A stretch of 64,000 nt of DNA from Sphingomonadaceae bacterium (GTDB lineage: Bacteria; Pseudomonadota; Alphaproteobacteria; Sphingomonadales; Sphingomonadaceae), in contig JANWWL010000004.1 in the NCBI GenBank assembly GCA_025056155.1, positions 248,001-312,000 of the forward strand, read 5' to 3'. A program made the position numbers and the translations under genes. Under the pieces are notes generated by a model. That model saw only the letters and a list, made by a program, of their open reading frames with translations. It was not told where the DNA came from and ran no database searches. This document shows, one piece after another, positions 1-8,685 of this stretch. Numbering within the stretch: the first letter of the stretch is position 1; the number at the start of each line of letters is the position of its first letter.

Positions 1-755
1 ATGGCGCCTGCCGCCTCGGCGCAGGTGGCCGCCGCCGCTCGGTCGAGAAGCTCCTCCACCCACGGCAGCGCCTCCCCCTCGGGCTCCAGCAGCGCCTGAG
101 GCCCCACCCGAAGCCCGTCGAACCGCACCTCCGAGGCCATCCAGCCGTCGACCGTGGGATAGTCCGTGCGGACAACGCCAGGCGCCGAGGATTCGATCAG
201 GAACAGCGAGACGCCATGAGCGTCACCGGGTTCGCCCGACGTCCGGGCCGTGACCAGAAGATGCGTGGCGTAAGGAGCGGCGATCACTACCGACTTGTGG
301 CCGTCGAGCCGCCAGCCGGCGCCGTCGGCCACGGCGCGGGTGGCGATGCGTGCGGGGTTCCATCGGCTCTTGGGCTCGGCCCAGGCGAAGCCGATGATCA
401 CCTCGCCCCGGACGATGGCCGGCACCAGCGCCTCCGCCATGGCGCCCCCAGCCCGCATCAGGGCAGCACCGCCCACCACGCAGGTGTCGAGGTAGGGCTC
501 GACAGCGATCGCCCGGCCGAGCTCCTCCATGATCACCATGTTCTCCACATGCCCGCCGCCCAGGCCGCCCATCGCTTCCGGGAAGGGAGCCCCCAGGATC
601 CCGAGCTCTTGGGCGAAGGCCTGCCAGACGGCGGGATCGCGCCCGCCGGGGCTGGCCAGCATCTTCTGGCGCGTGTCGAAGTCGTAGCGCTCGCGCAAGA
701 ACCTTGCCAGGCTCTCGCGCAGCATCGTTTGGGTTTCGCTGAAGTTGAAGTCCAT
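1..755 (-). CDS. Acyl-CoA dehydrogenase, partial (C-terminus beyond left edge)
   Basis: Acyl-CoA dehydrogenase family flavoprotein, expected to oxidise an acyl-CoA to the enoyl-CoA and pass electrons to ETF. Only about 251 N-terminal codons are in the window, so most of the C-terminal helical domain is missing. The protein opens MDFNFSETQ and shows the N-terminal helical block (LGILGAPFPEAMGGLGGG) and the middle beta domain (FAWAEPKSRW, then DGHKSVVIAA). The ATG at 755 is the first in frame after the upstream gene. That gene, another acyl-CoA dehydrogenase ending at 817, lies 61 bases away on the same strand. The two are probably co-transcribed and could form a two-subunit enzyme, as known for some steroid and bile-acid side-chain dehydrogenases. 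The substrate cannot be read from the sequence. Confidence 0.9.
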   Translation of the reverse strand, partial: MDFNFSETQTMLRESLARFLRERYDFDTRQKMLASPGGRDPAVWQAFAQELGILGAPFPEAMGGLGGGHVENMVIMEELGRAIAVEPYLDTCVVGGAALMRAGGAMAEALVPAIVRGEVIIGFAWAEPKSRWNPARIATRAVADGAGWRLDGHKSVVIAAPYATHLLVTARTSGEPGDAHGVSLFLIESSAPGVVRTDYPTVDGWMASEVRFDGLRVGPQALLEPEGEALPWVEELLDRAAAATCAEAAGA

Positions 756-816
756 CGTTCCCCCGGTCCTCGCAACCAGGCGGCCCCGACCGGGCCACCC
801 GACTCGCGCGCTCGGC

Positions 817-2013
817 TCAGATGCCCAGCACCAGCTTGGCGATGATGTTGCGCTGGATTTCGTTCGAGCCGCCGTAGATCGAGGTCTTGCGCATGTTGAA
901 ATAGGTGGGGGCGGCGCGGTGGGCATAGGCCGGCCCGATGGGATATTCGTTGGACCCCTCGGGGAACGCGCGGAAGTAGGGGGCGGCGTAGTGGCCGGCC
1001 GCCTCCAGCACCAGTTCGGTGATGCGCTGCTGGATTTCGGTGCCCTTGATCTTGAGGAGCGAGGATTCGGGGCCGGGCCCGCGACCGGCCGCTTCTCCCG
1101 CCAGGGTGCGCAGTTCGGTGAACTCGAGCGCCGTCAGGTCGCACTCCAGGTCCACGATCTTCCGGCGGAAGAAGGGATTGGCGATGAGGGGCCGGCCGTC
1201 GCCATCCACCTCGAGGCGCGCGATCTCCTTCAGCCGCTCGATGCCCCGCTTGGAGCGCGCCACCCCGGCGATCCCGGTCCGCTCGTGCGCCAGCAGGAAC
1301 TTCGCACAGGTCCAGCCCTTGTTCTCCTCGTAGACCCGGTTCTCGACCGGCACCTTCACGTTCTCAAGCCACACCTCGTTCACTTCGTGCCCGCCGTCCA
1401 GCGTGATGATAGGCCGCACGGTGATCCCCGGCGATTTCATGTCGATGAGAAGGAAGCTGATCCCTTCCTGCGGCTTGGCGGTCGGGTCGGTGCGCACCAG
1501 GAAGAAGCCCCAGTCGGCGTGCTGGGCGAGCGTCGTCCAGGTCTTCTGCCCGTTCACGATGTAATGGTCGCCCACGCGTTCGGCGCGCGTGCGTAGCGAC
1601 GCGAGGTCGGATCCTGCCCCGGGCTCGGAATAGCCCTGGCACCACCAATCCTCCCCCGACAGGATCCGGGGCAGGAAACGGGCTTTCTGCTCCAGCGTGC
1701 CGAAGGTGTAGATGACGGGGCCCACCATGTTGATGCCGAAGGGCAGGATCATCACGGTGTCGGCCCGGGCCAGTTCCTCGGAGAAGATGTAGCGCTGCGT
1801 GGCCGTCCAGCCCGGCCCGCCGTACTCCTTGGGCCACGACGGGGCCACCCACCCCTTGGCGTAGAGGATGCGGTGCCACTTGAGGTAATCTTCCTTGGCC
1901 AGCTCCTCGCCCATGTCCTGCTTGCCGCGCAATTCGGGCGGGTAATTCTCGGCGATGAAGGTGCGCACCTCGTCGCGGAAGGCGAGTTCCTCGGGGCTGA
2001 ACGACAGGTCCAT
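817..2013 (-). CDS. Acyl-CoA dehydrogenase
   Basis: Full-length acyl-CoA dehydrogenase of 398 residues, near the family norm of about 385-400. It should carry FAD and pass electrons to ETF. The start is the ATG at 2013 (MDLSFSPEELAF). The frame stays open further upstream but without family similarity. Family blocks are GYSEPGAGSDLAS with NGQKTWTT (FAD and substrate binding) and the C-terminal YGGSNEIQRNII segment. In medium-chain enzymes the catalytic glutamate sits in a YEGT motif at that point. Here the motif reads YGGS, so the base is supplied from another position or by a partner subunit. The second acyl-CoA dehydrogenase lies 61 bases downstream. fzlA is divergent across about 90 bases. 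Confidence 0.92.
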   Translation of the reverse strand: MDLSFSPEELAFRDEVRTFIAENYPPELRGKQDMGEELAKEDYLKWHRILYAKGWVAPSWPKEYGGPGWTATQRYIFSEELARADTVMILPFGINMVGPVIYTFGTLEQKARFLPRILSGEDWWCQGYSEPGAGSDLASLRTRAERVGDHYIVNGQKTWTTLAQHADWGFFLVRTDPTAKPQEGISFLLIDMKSPGITVRPIITLDGGHEVNEVWLENVKVPVENRVYEENKGWTCAKFLLAHERTGIAGVARSKRGIERLKEIARLEVDGDGRPLIANPFFRRKIVDLECDLTALEFTELRTLAGEAAGRGPGPESSLLKIKGTEIQQRITELVLEAAGHYAAPYFRAFPEGSNEYPIGPAYAHRAAPTYFNMRKTSIYGGSNEIQRNIIAKLVLGI

Positions 2014-2104
2014 GGGGTCTCCCTCGGTTGGTGGAGGCGGGCTAGCAGAGGGCGGGGTTGCGCGCCAAGCTGGCACTTTGCCCCGTCCGGGCTATGGAGC
2101 GGCC

Positions 2105-2770
2105 GTGTGGCGGCTGCACCAGTTCACGCTCTGCCCCTTTTCGCGCGCGGTGCGCTTCGCCCTGGCCGAGAAGGGTGTCGTCCACGAGCTGGTGGACGTG
2201 CGGCCCTGGGAGCGGGACGAGACCCTGACCCGCCTCAACCCCGCAGCGCAAACGCCGGTGCTCGAGAACGGCGAGCTCGTATTGGCCGACAGCCAAGCCA
2301 TCCTGGAATATTTCGACGAAACGGTCGAGCGTGCGCCGCTTTTGGGGGCGGCGCCGGCCGAGCGCGCCGAGACGCGCCGGCTGGTCGCCTGGTTTCGCGA
2401 GCGCTTCTGGGGCGAAGTGACGGCGCCTCTGTTGCGGGAGCGGATGTACAAGCGCCTGGTGCTGCGCCAGATGCCCGACGGGCCCACGATCCGCGAGGCG
2501 GCCCGCGCTTGCGAAACCCACCTGCAGTATCTGGAATCCCTGCTGCTCGAGAACCGATGGCTGGCGGGGCCGACGTTCGGGGCGGCCGACATTCATGCGG
2601 CCGCCCAGATTTCGGTCGCCGACTATCTGGCGGGCGTGGACTGGGGCGGCCATTCCCAGGCGCGCCAGTGGTACCAAGCCATCAAGTCGCGCCCATCGTT
2701 CCGAGTGCTGTTGGGCGAACGGATGGAGGGCATCCGCCCGCCGGCCCACTACGACGATCCCGACTTCTAG
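2105..2770 (+). CDS. fzlA: FzlA-like glutathione S-transferase-fold protein
   Basis: 221-residue GST-fold protein. The N-terminal thioredoxin-like domain covers about residues 1-78 (LHQFTLCPFSRAVRFALAE, then TPVLENGELVLADSQAI) and an all-helical domain follows. The C-terminal block, KSRPSFRVLL to a terminal HYDDPDF, resembles what I remember of alphaproteobacterial FzlA, a GST homologue without clear catalytic activity that binds FtsZ and drives constriction in Caulobacter. The start chosen is GTG at 2105, because the frame upstream carries no GST similarity and overlaps the divergent promoter region. The gene ends in a 4-base CTAG shared with the convergent lipoprotein gene. If it is not FzlA it is still a GST-family protein. 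Confidence 0.75.
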   Translation: MWRLHQFTLCPFSRAVRFALAEKGVVHELVDVRPWERDETLTRLNPAAQTPVLENGELVLADSQAILEYFDETVERAPLLGAAPAERAETRRLVAWFRERFWGEVTAPLLRERMYKRLVLRQMPDGPTIREAARACETHLQYLESLLLENRWLAGPTFGAADIHAAAQISVADYLAGVDWGGHSQARQWYQAIKSRPSFRVLLGERMEGIRPPAHYDDPDF

Positions 2771-3138
2771 GGCGGTCCCGACGGTCGGCCGGCCGTGAGG
2801 CGCGCGAGGCATTCGGCGGCGATCATGTCCTCGCCCTCGGCCGTGCGCGCATCCGCAAACCATGCCACGGGCCGCCCTCCGCCTTCGGGCGGATAATAGT
2901 AAAGGTCGAGCACGCAAGGCGCCCGGGCGAACTGCAGATGTCGTGCCGGGCCTTCGCGCCGATCGAGCGTGGGAGGCCCCAGCAGCTTCAAGGCGACCTC
3001 GGGCTCGTGGCCGATTACGGCCGACAGGGCCGGCCCGTCGGGCGGGGGCAGGGTGAAGGGGTCGGCCGGGCGGCCCGCGCAGGCCGCAACGACCAGGCTC
3101 GCCGCGACGACGAAACCCGAAGCCGGCGGCCACCGCAT
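2767..3138 (-). CDS. Small lipoprotein, function unknown
   Basis: 123-residue predicted outer-envelope lipoprotein. The N-terminus has Arg, then a hydrophobic stretch (FVVAASLVVAAC) ending in a lipobox whose cysteine is near residue 20. The remaining ~100 residues are soluble, with a VLDLYYYPP segment. I recognise no enzyme motif. Small lipoproteins with a central LDLYYY-type strand are common in alphaproteobacteria and remain unnamed. The gene is convergent with fzlA and shares the 4-base palindrome CTAG as stop codon on both strands, leaving no room for a terminator. It is divergent from the PfkB kinase gene. Confidence 0.8.
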   Translation of the reverse strand: MRWPPASGFVVAASLVVAACAGRPADPFTLPPPDGPALSAVIGHEPEVALKLLGPPTLDRREGPARHLQFARAPCVLDLYYYPPEGGGRPVAWFADARTAEGEDMIAAECLARLTAGRPSGPP

Positions 3139-3247
3139 GGGCTGGCCCTAGCGGCGGGTGCCCTCCGATGCTAGCGCGAGGGGCGGGATCGCCTCGGACC
3201 AGCCAGGCATGAAGTTTCCTTCCGGCAACTCCGGGTGGGAGAGGGGG

Positions 3248-4261
3248 ATGACGGCCCGGTTCGACGTGCTGGCCATCGGCAACGCCATCGTCGACGTGAT
3301 CGCGAGCACCACCGATGCGTTCCTTGCAGCCGAGGGGATCCCGAAAGGCTCGATGCGCCTGGTGTCGGCGGCCGAGGCCGAAACGCTCTATGCCAAGATG
3401 GGGCCCGGCCGCGAGGTTTCGGGCGGGTCGGCCGCCAACAGCTGTGCTGGCATCGCCGCCCTGGGCGGGCGGGCGGCGTTCATCGGTCGCGTCTCCGACG
3501 ACCAGCTGGGCCGCGTGTTCGTTCACGACATCCGGGCGGCCGGTGTCGATTTTCGCACCCCGCCCACGCGCGGGGGCCCGCCCACCGGCCAGTGCCTGAT
3601 CCTGGTCTCGCCCGACGGGCAGCGCACCATGAGCACCTACCTCGGCAGCTGCCAGGAGGTGGACGAAGCCGACGTGGATGAGGAGCGGGTGCGGGCCGCT
3701 GCCGTCACCTATGTGGAAGGCTACCTGTGGGACCCGCCGGCCCCCATCCGCGCTTGCACCAAGGCTCTTGCGATCGCGCGGTCGGCGGGGCGGTGGACGG
3801 CCCTCAGCCTGTCGGACGTGTTCTGCGTGGAGGGCCATCGCCAGGATTTCCTGGCGCTGATTCCGCGCGCCATCGATCTCGTGTTCGCGAACGAGAACGA
3901 GGCCAAGGCGCTGTTCCGCACCGACGACGTGCACACGGCGGTCGAGGGGCTGGCGGCGCTGGCGCCGGTTGCGGTGGTGACTCGCAGCGAGAAGGGGGCG
4001 ATCGTGGCCGCCCGGGGGGTGCGCGAAGCCGTGCCCGCGTATCCGGCCGCGCGGGTGCTCGACACCACGGGAGCCGGCGACCTGTTCGCGGCCGGGTTCC
4101 TGGTGGGCTTCACGCGGGGCCGGCCGCTGAAGGAATGCGCGGTGATGGGCACGATCGCCGCCGCCGAGATCATCGAGCACTATGGCGCCCGGCCCGAAGC
4201 GGACCTCAAGGCGCGGGTGGCCGCCGTGCTGGGCGAGGAGATGTTGGCCGACCGGCCTTGA
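3248..4261 (+). CDS. PfkB-family carbohydrate/adenosine kinase
   Basis: 337-residue kinase of the ribokinase/PfkB family. The N-terminal block FDVLAIGNAIVDVIAS, the GGSAANSCAGIAALGG motif and the C-terminal DTTGAGDLFAAGFL signature, with the catalytic Asp in TGAGD, are all intact. The alphaproteobacterial subgroup with GNAIVDV at the N-terminus is usually annotated adenosine kinase and would make AMP from adenosine and ATP. A sugar kinase cannot be excluded. The start is ATG 3248, preceded by a purine-rich GGGAGAGGGGG. An in-frame opening from 3158 would add about 30 residues without family similarity. The gene is alone, with a repeat-bearing gap downstream. Confidence 0.88.
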   Translation: MTARFDVLAIGNAIVDVIASTTDAFLAAEGIPKGSMRLVSAAEAETLYAKMGPGREVSGGSAANSCAGIAALGGRAAFIGRVSDDQLGRVFVHDIRAAGVDFRTPPTRGGPPTGQCLILVSPDGQRTMSTYLGSCQEVDEADVDEERVRAAAVTYVEGYLWDPPAPIRACTKALAIARSAGRWTALSLSDVFCVEGHRQDFLALIPRAIDLVFANENEAKALFRTDDVHTAVEGLAALAPVAVVTRSEKGAIVAARGVREAVPAYPAARVLDTTGAGDLFAAGFLVGFTRGRPLKECAVMGTIAAAEIIEHYGARPEADLKARVAAVLGEEMLADRP

Positions 4262-4281
4262 CGGCGTGCCGGCAGCCCTCA

Positions 4282-4381
4282 GGTCCACCGCCCGGGGGTT
4301 CGGCGACGCGCCGCATCGGCGTGGTTCCCATGCGGGCATGCACTGGCCTTCGGGTCCACCGACCGGGAGTTTGGCGACGAG
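4282..4381. repeat. Imperfect 29-bp direct repeat in intergenic gap
   Basis: Two copies of a 29-base unit, at 4282-4310 and 4353-4381, match at 25 of 29 positions and are offset by 71 bases. They occupy most of the 143-base gap between the convergent kinase and permease genes. The unit begins GGTCCACCG and ends GGCGACG-G. There is no reading frame, transposase or tRNA nearby. It could be a local duplication or part of a dispersed family. No other close copy was noticed by eye in the window. Confidence 0.6.
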
Positions 4382-4404
4382 GCGTCGACCGGCCCTCACC
4401 CCCC

Positions 4405-5859
4405 TCAGGCCGCCGGGGCGGCCGCGGCCAGGTGGCTGTGCCGCCGTCCGTAGAGGGCGTAGACGACGAGGCCGAAGGCGGTCCAGCCCAGGAACAGGAG
4501 TTCCGTCGCGCCCGAAAGCTGGAAGAACAGGAACACGCAGCCCGCCGCCGCGAGCGGGGCCACCACCCACACGCCCGGCACCCGGAAGTGCCGGTGCCGG
4601 TCGGGCTGGGTGCGCCGCAGGATCATGACTCCTAAGGCCACGGTAAAGAAGGCGAAGAGCGTGCCCGAATTCGAGACGTCGGCCAAGGCGCCCACGGGGA
4701 ACAGGGCGGCGAAGAGGGCCACGAACAGGCCCGTGGTGATGGTCACGACGTGCGGGGTGCCGTAGCGTGGATGAATTCGGGAGAAGACCGGGGGCAGGAG
4801 GCCGTCGCGGCTCATGGTGAAGAAAATGCGGGTCTGCCCGAACAGCATCATCAGGATGACCGAGGGCAGGGCGAGCCCGGCGGCCACCGCCACCAGGTCG
4901 CCGGCCCAACCCTGGCCGACGGCGCGCAGGACATAGGCCAGCGCCTCGCGCGAGCGGGAAAGCTCGCCCCCCGGCTGAGCCCCTACCGCCCCCGTGGCCG
5001 CGGCGGCCACCACCAGGTAGATGAGGGTGCAGATCGCCAGCGAGCCTACGAGCCCGATGGGCACGTTGCGCTGAGGGTTGGTCGTCTCTTCCGCGGCGGT
5101 CGAGACCGCGTCGAATCCCACGTAGGCGAAGAAGATCGACGCGGCCGCCGCCGCCACGCCCACCGTCAGCACCTGGCCCGACAGGGGATCGAGCACGGTG
5201 CGCGCGAAGAAGCCGTTCGGCATGAAGGGCTGGAAATTCTCGAGCCGGATGGCGGGCACCGCCAGCACGATGAAGAGGCCCAGCGCGCTGAGCTTCACGA
5301 TGACGAGCAGGGCGTTGAACCGGGCGCTCTCGCGCGTGCCGATCACGAGCAGCCAGGTGATGACGAGCGCGATCCCCATGGCGGGCAAGTTCACGAGGCC
5401 CGGCTCGCGGTCGAAGGGACCGGCGACGAAGGCGTGGGGGATGTCGAGGCCCAGCAGCTCGCGCGCCAGGCCGGCCATGTAGCCCGACCAGCCGACCGAC
5501 ACGGCGGCCGCCGCCACCGTGTACTCGAGCACGAGGGCCCAGCCCACGACCCACGCCACCAGCTCACCCATCGTGGCGTAGGAATAGGTGTAGGCCGAGC
5601 CCGAGACGGGCACCATCGCGGCCATCTCGGCATAGCACAGGGCCGCCAGGGCGCAGACGATCGCCGCGATGACGAAACTCACCATCATCGCCGGGCCGGC
5701 CTTGGTGGCGGCCTCGGCCGTCAGCACGAAGATCCCGGTGCCGATGATGGCGCCGATCCCCAGCATCACCAGCTGGCCCGCACCCAGCGTGCGCCGGAGG
5801 GACCGGCGCACGGCCGTCTCTAGGATGGCGTCGAGCGGCTTGACGCGCTGGAACAGCAT
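4405..5859 (-). CDS. Amino acid permease (APC superfamily, CAT/YfnA-like)
   Basis: 484-residue inner-membrane transporter with about 12 hydrophobic segments. The first helix carries the APC motif GIGAIIGTGIFVLTA. Next come the Ala-rich second helix with CYAEMAAMVPVSGSAYTY and the later block FFAYVGFDAVSTAAEETTNP, characteristic of cationic amino acid transporters. It probably imports an amino acid by proton symport. Specificity is not readable. ATG 5859 sits behind GAGGGAACCGCG, a good ribosome-binding site. The gene begins 10 bases after the HIT gene stop, as the last member of the rmuC-his-HIT run on the minus strand. Histidine is a natural guess for the substrate but rests on context alone. 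Confidence 0.9.
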   Translation of the reverse strand: MLFQRVKPLDAILETAVRRSLRRTLGAGQLVMLGIGAIIGTGIFVLTAEAATKAGPAMMVSFVIAAIVCALAALCYAEMAAMVPVSGSAYTYSYATMGELVAWVVGWALVLEYTVAAAAVSVGWSGYMAGLARELLGLDIPHAFVAGPFDREPGLVNLPAMGIALVITWLLVIGTRESARFNALLVIVKLSALGLFIVLAVPAIRLENFQPFMPNGFFARTVLDPLSGQVLTVGVAAAAASIFFAYVGFDAVSTAAEETTNPQRNVPIGLVGSLAICTLIYLVVAAAATGAVGAQPGGELSRSREALAYVLRAVGQGWAGDLVAVAAGLALPSVILMMLFGQTRIFFTMSRDGLLPPVFSRIHPRYGTPHVVTITTGLFVALFAALFPVGALADVSNSGTLFAFFTVALGVMILRRTQPDRHRHFRVPGVWVVAPLAAAGCVFLFFQLSGATELLFLGWTAFGLVVYALYGRRHSHLAAAAPAA

Positions 5860-5869
5860 CGCGGTTCCC

Positions 5870-6259
5870 TCAGTTGCCGGGCAGGCGCGTCAGCATCGGC
5901 CCCAGCGGCCGGCCGCCGAAGATGTGGACGTGAAGGTGCGGCACCTCCTGATGCGCATGGGGGCCCGCGTTGGCCAGGATGCGGTAGCCCGTTTCCTCAA
6001 GCCCCAGCATGCGGGCGGTTTCGCCCACCGCCCGGAAGAACCCCGCCACGAGCTCGGCCGGGGCGTGGGCCGTGAAGTCGGCCAGCGAAACGTAGGGCCC
6101 CTTGGGGATCACCAGCACGTGCACCGGCGCCTGCGGATTGATGTCGTGGAAGGCGAGGGCGTGTTCGGTCTCGTGCACCCGGCGGCACGGAATTTCGCCC
6201 CGCAGGATGCGCGCGAACACGTTGGTCTCGTCATAGGGCTGATGGTTGCGCACGGTCAT
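5870..6259 (-). CDS. HIT (histidine triad) family nucleotide-binding protein
   Basis: 129-residue HINT-type protein. It has the N-terminal FARILRGEIPCRRV segment, the central FHDINPQAPVHVLVIPK and the C-terminal triad HLHVHIF. Family members hydrolyse nucleoside phosphoramidates or related AMP adducts. The start chosen is ATG 6259, which overlaps the hisE stop by four bases (ATGA) and gives a normal-length protein. The frame upstream would extend into hisE. The gene is the sixth of a coupled minus-strand run after hisE, an order seen in several alphaproteobacteria. Its physiological link to histidine synthesis is unproven. Confidence 0.92.
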   Translation of the reverse strand: MTVRNHQPYDETNVFARILRGEIPCRRVHETEHALAFHDINPQAPVHVLVIPKGPYVSLADFTAHAPAELVAGFFRAVGETARMLGLEETGYRILANAGPHAHQEVPHLHVHIFGGRPLGPMLTRLPGN

Positions 6260-6585
6260 GCCGACGTCCCCCTCCTGAGGCCGGACTGCCCTTCCCGCCG
6301 CTCGAGCTCGGCCCATACGGCGGCCAGCGGCACGCCACGACCGGCCAGCAGCAGCAGCAGATGGAACAACAGGTCGGCCGCCTCCGCCGCCAGACGCCCG
6401 TCGTCTTCCGCGAGGGCGGCCACCATGGTCTCGGCCGCTTCTTCCCCCAGCTTGGTGGCGAGGCGGGGAACGCCTCGGCCCAGCGCGCGGGCCACGTAAC
6501 TGCGCGCGCCGAGTTCGGGATCGGCGCTCAAGGCCCGCCGCCGCTCGGCGATCACCGCTTCAAGCCGCTCCAGCACGTCGCTCAT
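6256..6585 (-). CDS. hisE: Phosphoribosyl-ATP pyrophosphohydrolase
   Basis: 109-residue HisE. It catalyses the second step of histidine synthesis, hydrolysing phosphoribosyl-ATP to phosphoribosyl-AMP and pyrophosphate. The all-alpha MazG-like fold is shown by [20 protein letters not shown] and [13 protein letters not shown]. The acidic EEAAE and EAAD pairs are the metal ligands of the family. ATG 6585 overlaps the hisF stop as ATGA, favouring this start over the in-frame ATG 12 bases upstream. It is a stand-alone HisE, not a HisIE fusion, so hisI must lie elsewhere. The next gene, HIT, is coupled by the same 4-base overlap. Confidence 0.95.
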   Translation of the reverse strand: MSDVLERLEAVIAERRRALSADPELGARSYVARALGRGVPRLATKLGEEAAETMVAALAEDDGRLAAEAADLLFHLLLLLAGRGVPLAAVWAELERREGQSGLRRGTSA

Positions 6586-7358
6586 GCCGAGGCCCACGCC
6601 GGAGGGCGCACGCGAATGCCCGCTTCGGCCAGCGCTTGCTTGGCGTCCGCCACGCGCGCCGTGCCGAAGTGGAACAGGCTGGCCACCAACACGCCCGAGG
6701 CGCCCGCCCGGGCGGCCTCCACCAGATGTTCAAGGCATCCCGCTCCGCCGCTGGCCACCAGCGGAACGGTCACCGCCTGCCGCACGGCCGCCAGCAGCTC
6801 GAGGTCGTAGCCCGTGCGCGTGCCGTCCTGGTCCATGGAGGTGAGGAGGATTTCGCCCGCCCCCAGCTCGGCCATGCGGCGGGCGTGGGCCACGGCATCC
6901 AGGCCCGTCGGGCGTCGCCCGCCGTGGGTGAAGACCTCCCACCGGCCTGGCGCAGTGCGGCGCGCGTCGATGGCCACGGTGATGCATTGGGTCCCGAACC
7001 GGCGAGCGCATTCCGCCACCAACAGCGGGTCCGCGACCGCGGCGGAATTGATCGACACCTTGTCGGCCCCGGCCTCGAGAAGGGTTCGCACGTCCTGAGC
7101 CGAACGGATGCCGCCGCCCACGGTCAAGGGCATGAAGCAGCGTTCCGCCGTGCGCCGCACGACGTCGAGGAGGATGCCGCGGCCCTCGTGCGTGGCGGTG
7201 ATGTCGAGGAAGACGAGCTCGTCCGCTCCTTCCTCGTCGTAGCGCCGGGCCGCCTCCACGGGATCGCCCGCGTCCACCAGGTCCACGAAGCGCACGCCCT
7301 TCACGACCCGGCCCGCCGCCACGTCGAGGCAGGGGATGATGCGCACGGCAAGGCTCAC
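6582..7358 (-). CDS. hisF: Imidazole glycerol phosphate synthase, cyclase subunit
   Basis: 258-residue (beta/alpha)8 barrel. HisF takes ammonia from HisH and converts PRFAR to imidazole glycerol phosphate and AICAR. The N-terminus reads [16 protein letters not shown], with the catalytic Asp in CLD. The phosphate loops VGGGIRS and ASGGAG are intact, and the second catalytic Asp lies in [11 protein letters not shown] 7358 overlaps the hisA stop as GTGA and gives the family length, so I take it as the start. AICAR released here feeds purine synthesis, for which purC, purS and purQ are also in the window. Confidence 0.96.
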   Translation of the reverse strand: MSLAVRIIPCLDVAAGRVVKGVRFVDLVDAGDPVEAARRYDEEGADELVFLDITATHEGRGILLDVVRRTAERCFMPLTVGGGIRSAQDVRTLLEAGADKVSINSAAVADPLLVAECARRFGTQCITVAIDARRTAPGRWEVFTHGGRRPTGLDAVAHARRMAELGAGEILLTSMDQDGTRTGYDLELLAAVRQAVTVPLVASGGAGCLEHLVEAARAGASGVLVASLFHFGTARVADAKQALAEAGIRVRPPAWASA

Positions 7359-8077
7359 GCCGCGGCTTCCAGCGCTTCGGCCAGGGTGAAGCGGCCTTCC
7401 CACAGGGCTCGGCCGACGACGACGCCCGCGATCGTGCCGGCCGCCTTCAGGGCCCGGATGTCGGCAAGCCCCGCCACCCCGCCCGAGGCCAGGACGGGGA
7501 TGGACAGGGCCTCGGCGAGCCGGGCGGTGGCTTCGAGCGCCGGGCCCGTCAGCATGCCGTCGCGGGCGATGTCGGTGTAGAGCAGGGCGGCGACGCCGGC
7601 GTCTTCGAAGCGGCGCGCGAGATCGAGGGCCGTCGTGGTGGAAACGTCCGCCCAGCCGCGGACGGCCACTCGGCCATCCCGCGAGTCGACCGCCACCACG
7701 ATGCGCCCGGGGAAGGCCCGCGCGGCCTCCCGCACCAGGGCGGGGTCCTCGAGCGCTACCGTCCCCAGCACCACGCGGGCCGCGCCCAGCCCCAGCCAGT
7801 GCTCGATGGCGGCGCGGGTGCGGATGCCCCCGCCCACCTGCACGCTCGCTCCGGACGCCTTAAGGATCGCTTCGACGGCCGCCGCGTTGGCGGGCTGGCC
7901 GCAGAAGGCGCCGTCGAGGTCGACCACGTGCAGGCGCGGGCATCCCGCCAGGCGACGCATCGCCAGGGCGGGACCATCCGCATAGACGCTCGCCCGCGCG
8001 GGATCGCCCCGCTCGAGCCGCACGACCCGCCCTGCCTTCAGGTCGATCGCCGGCCAGATCTCGAACGCGGACCTCAC
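7355..8077 (-). CDS. hisA: ProFAR isomerase
   Basis: 240-residue (beta/alpha)8 barrel that isomerises ProFAR to PRFAR. Motifs are [16 protein letters not shown] at the N-terminus (catalytic Asp in AIDL), VQVGGGIRT (phosphate loop), [10 protein letters not shown] (second catalytic Asp) and ASGGVAG. The start is GTG 8077, overlapping the hisH stop as GTGA. The frame remains open far upstream, but that region is hisH in another frame. HisA and HisF are related half-barrel duplications, and the shared GGG and SGG loops are visible in both. Confidence 0.96.
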   Translation of the reverse strand: MRSAFEIWPAIDLKAGRVVRLERGDPARASVYADGPALAMRRLAGCPRLHVVDLDGAFCGQPANAAAVEAILKASGASVQVGGGIRTRAAIEHWLGLGAARVVLGTVALEDPALVREAARAFPGRIVVAVDSRDGRVAVRGWADVSTTTALDLARRFEDAGVAALLYTDIARDGMLTGPALEATARLAEALSIPVLASGGVAGLADIRALKAAGTIAGVVVGRALWEGRFTLAEALEAAA

Positions 8078-8685
8078 GGCCGCCACGTGAGGAACCGCGA
8101 CAGGAGCTCGAGCCCGTAGGCCTGGCTCTTCTCCGGATGGAACTGAACGCCCAGCAGGTTGTCGCGGGCGACGGCCGCCACCACCGGGCCCCCGTAATCC
8201 GTGAAGGCCACGGCATCCTGCGCAACGCGCGGGGCGAGCGCGAAGCCGTGGACGAAATAGGCCCATCCCGGCGGCACGCGGGCGGGATCGTCGGAGCGCA
8301 CCTCGTTCCAGCCCATCTGGGGAACGGGCAGGCCAGGATCCCGCGGTGCCAAGGGTTCGACGGTGCCGGGGATCCAGCCCAAGCCGCCATGAACGCCGAA
8401 CTCTTGGCCTTCCTCGGCCAGGATCTGCATCCCTACGCAAATGCCAAGGAATGGCACGCCGCGGCCGCGGACGGCATCGCACAGCGCCTCTTCAAGCCCC
8501 GCCACCGCGCGCAAAGCCCGCATGCAGGCGCCAAAGGCCCCCACCCCCGGCAGCACGATACGCTCCGCCCGCGCCACGACGTCGGGCAGGGCGGTCACCT
8601 CGACGGCGGCGGCACCGGCCGCCTGCAGCGCCTTCGCCACCGAGCGGAGGTTGCCCGCCCCGTAATCGACCACGACGACGCTCAC
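8074..8685 (-). CDS. hisH: Imidazole glycerol phosphate synthase, glutamine amidotransferase subunit
   Basis: 203-residue class I glutamine amidotransferase that supplies ammonia to HisF. The fold begins [16 protein letters not shown]. The oxyanion strand is LPGVGAFG, the nucleophile Cys lies in GICVGMQ, and the His-Glu pair lies in GVQFHPEKS. The start is GTG 8685, overlapping the hisB stop as GTGA. The open frame continues upstream to 9465 but that part is antisense-type shadow of hisB. HisH and HisF form a heterodimer, and here the two genes are separated only by hisA. Confidence 0.96.
   Translation of the reverse strand: MSVVVVDYGAGNLRSVAKALQAAGAAAVEVTALPDVVARAERIVLPGVGAFGACMRALRAVAGLEEALCDAVRGRGVPFLGICVGMQILAEEGQEFGVHGGLGWIPGTVEPLAPRDPGLPVPQMGWNEVRSDDPARVPPGWAYFVHGFALAPRVAQDAVAFTDYGGPVVAAVARDNLLGVQFHPEKSQAYGLELLSRFLTWRP

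Noticed and set aside
2042-5554. Very long open frame (about 1170 codons) antisense to fzlA, the PfkB kinase and sharing the permease strand
   Set aside because: High-GC codon bias leaves antisense frames open. The translation is low-complexity Arg/Gly/Pro without any domain, while the opposing genes are clear.
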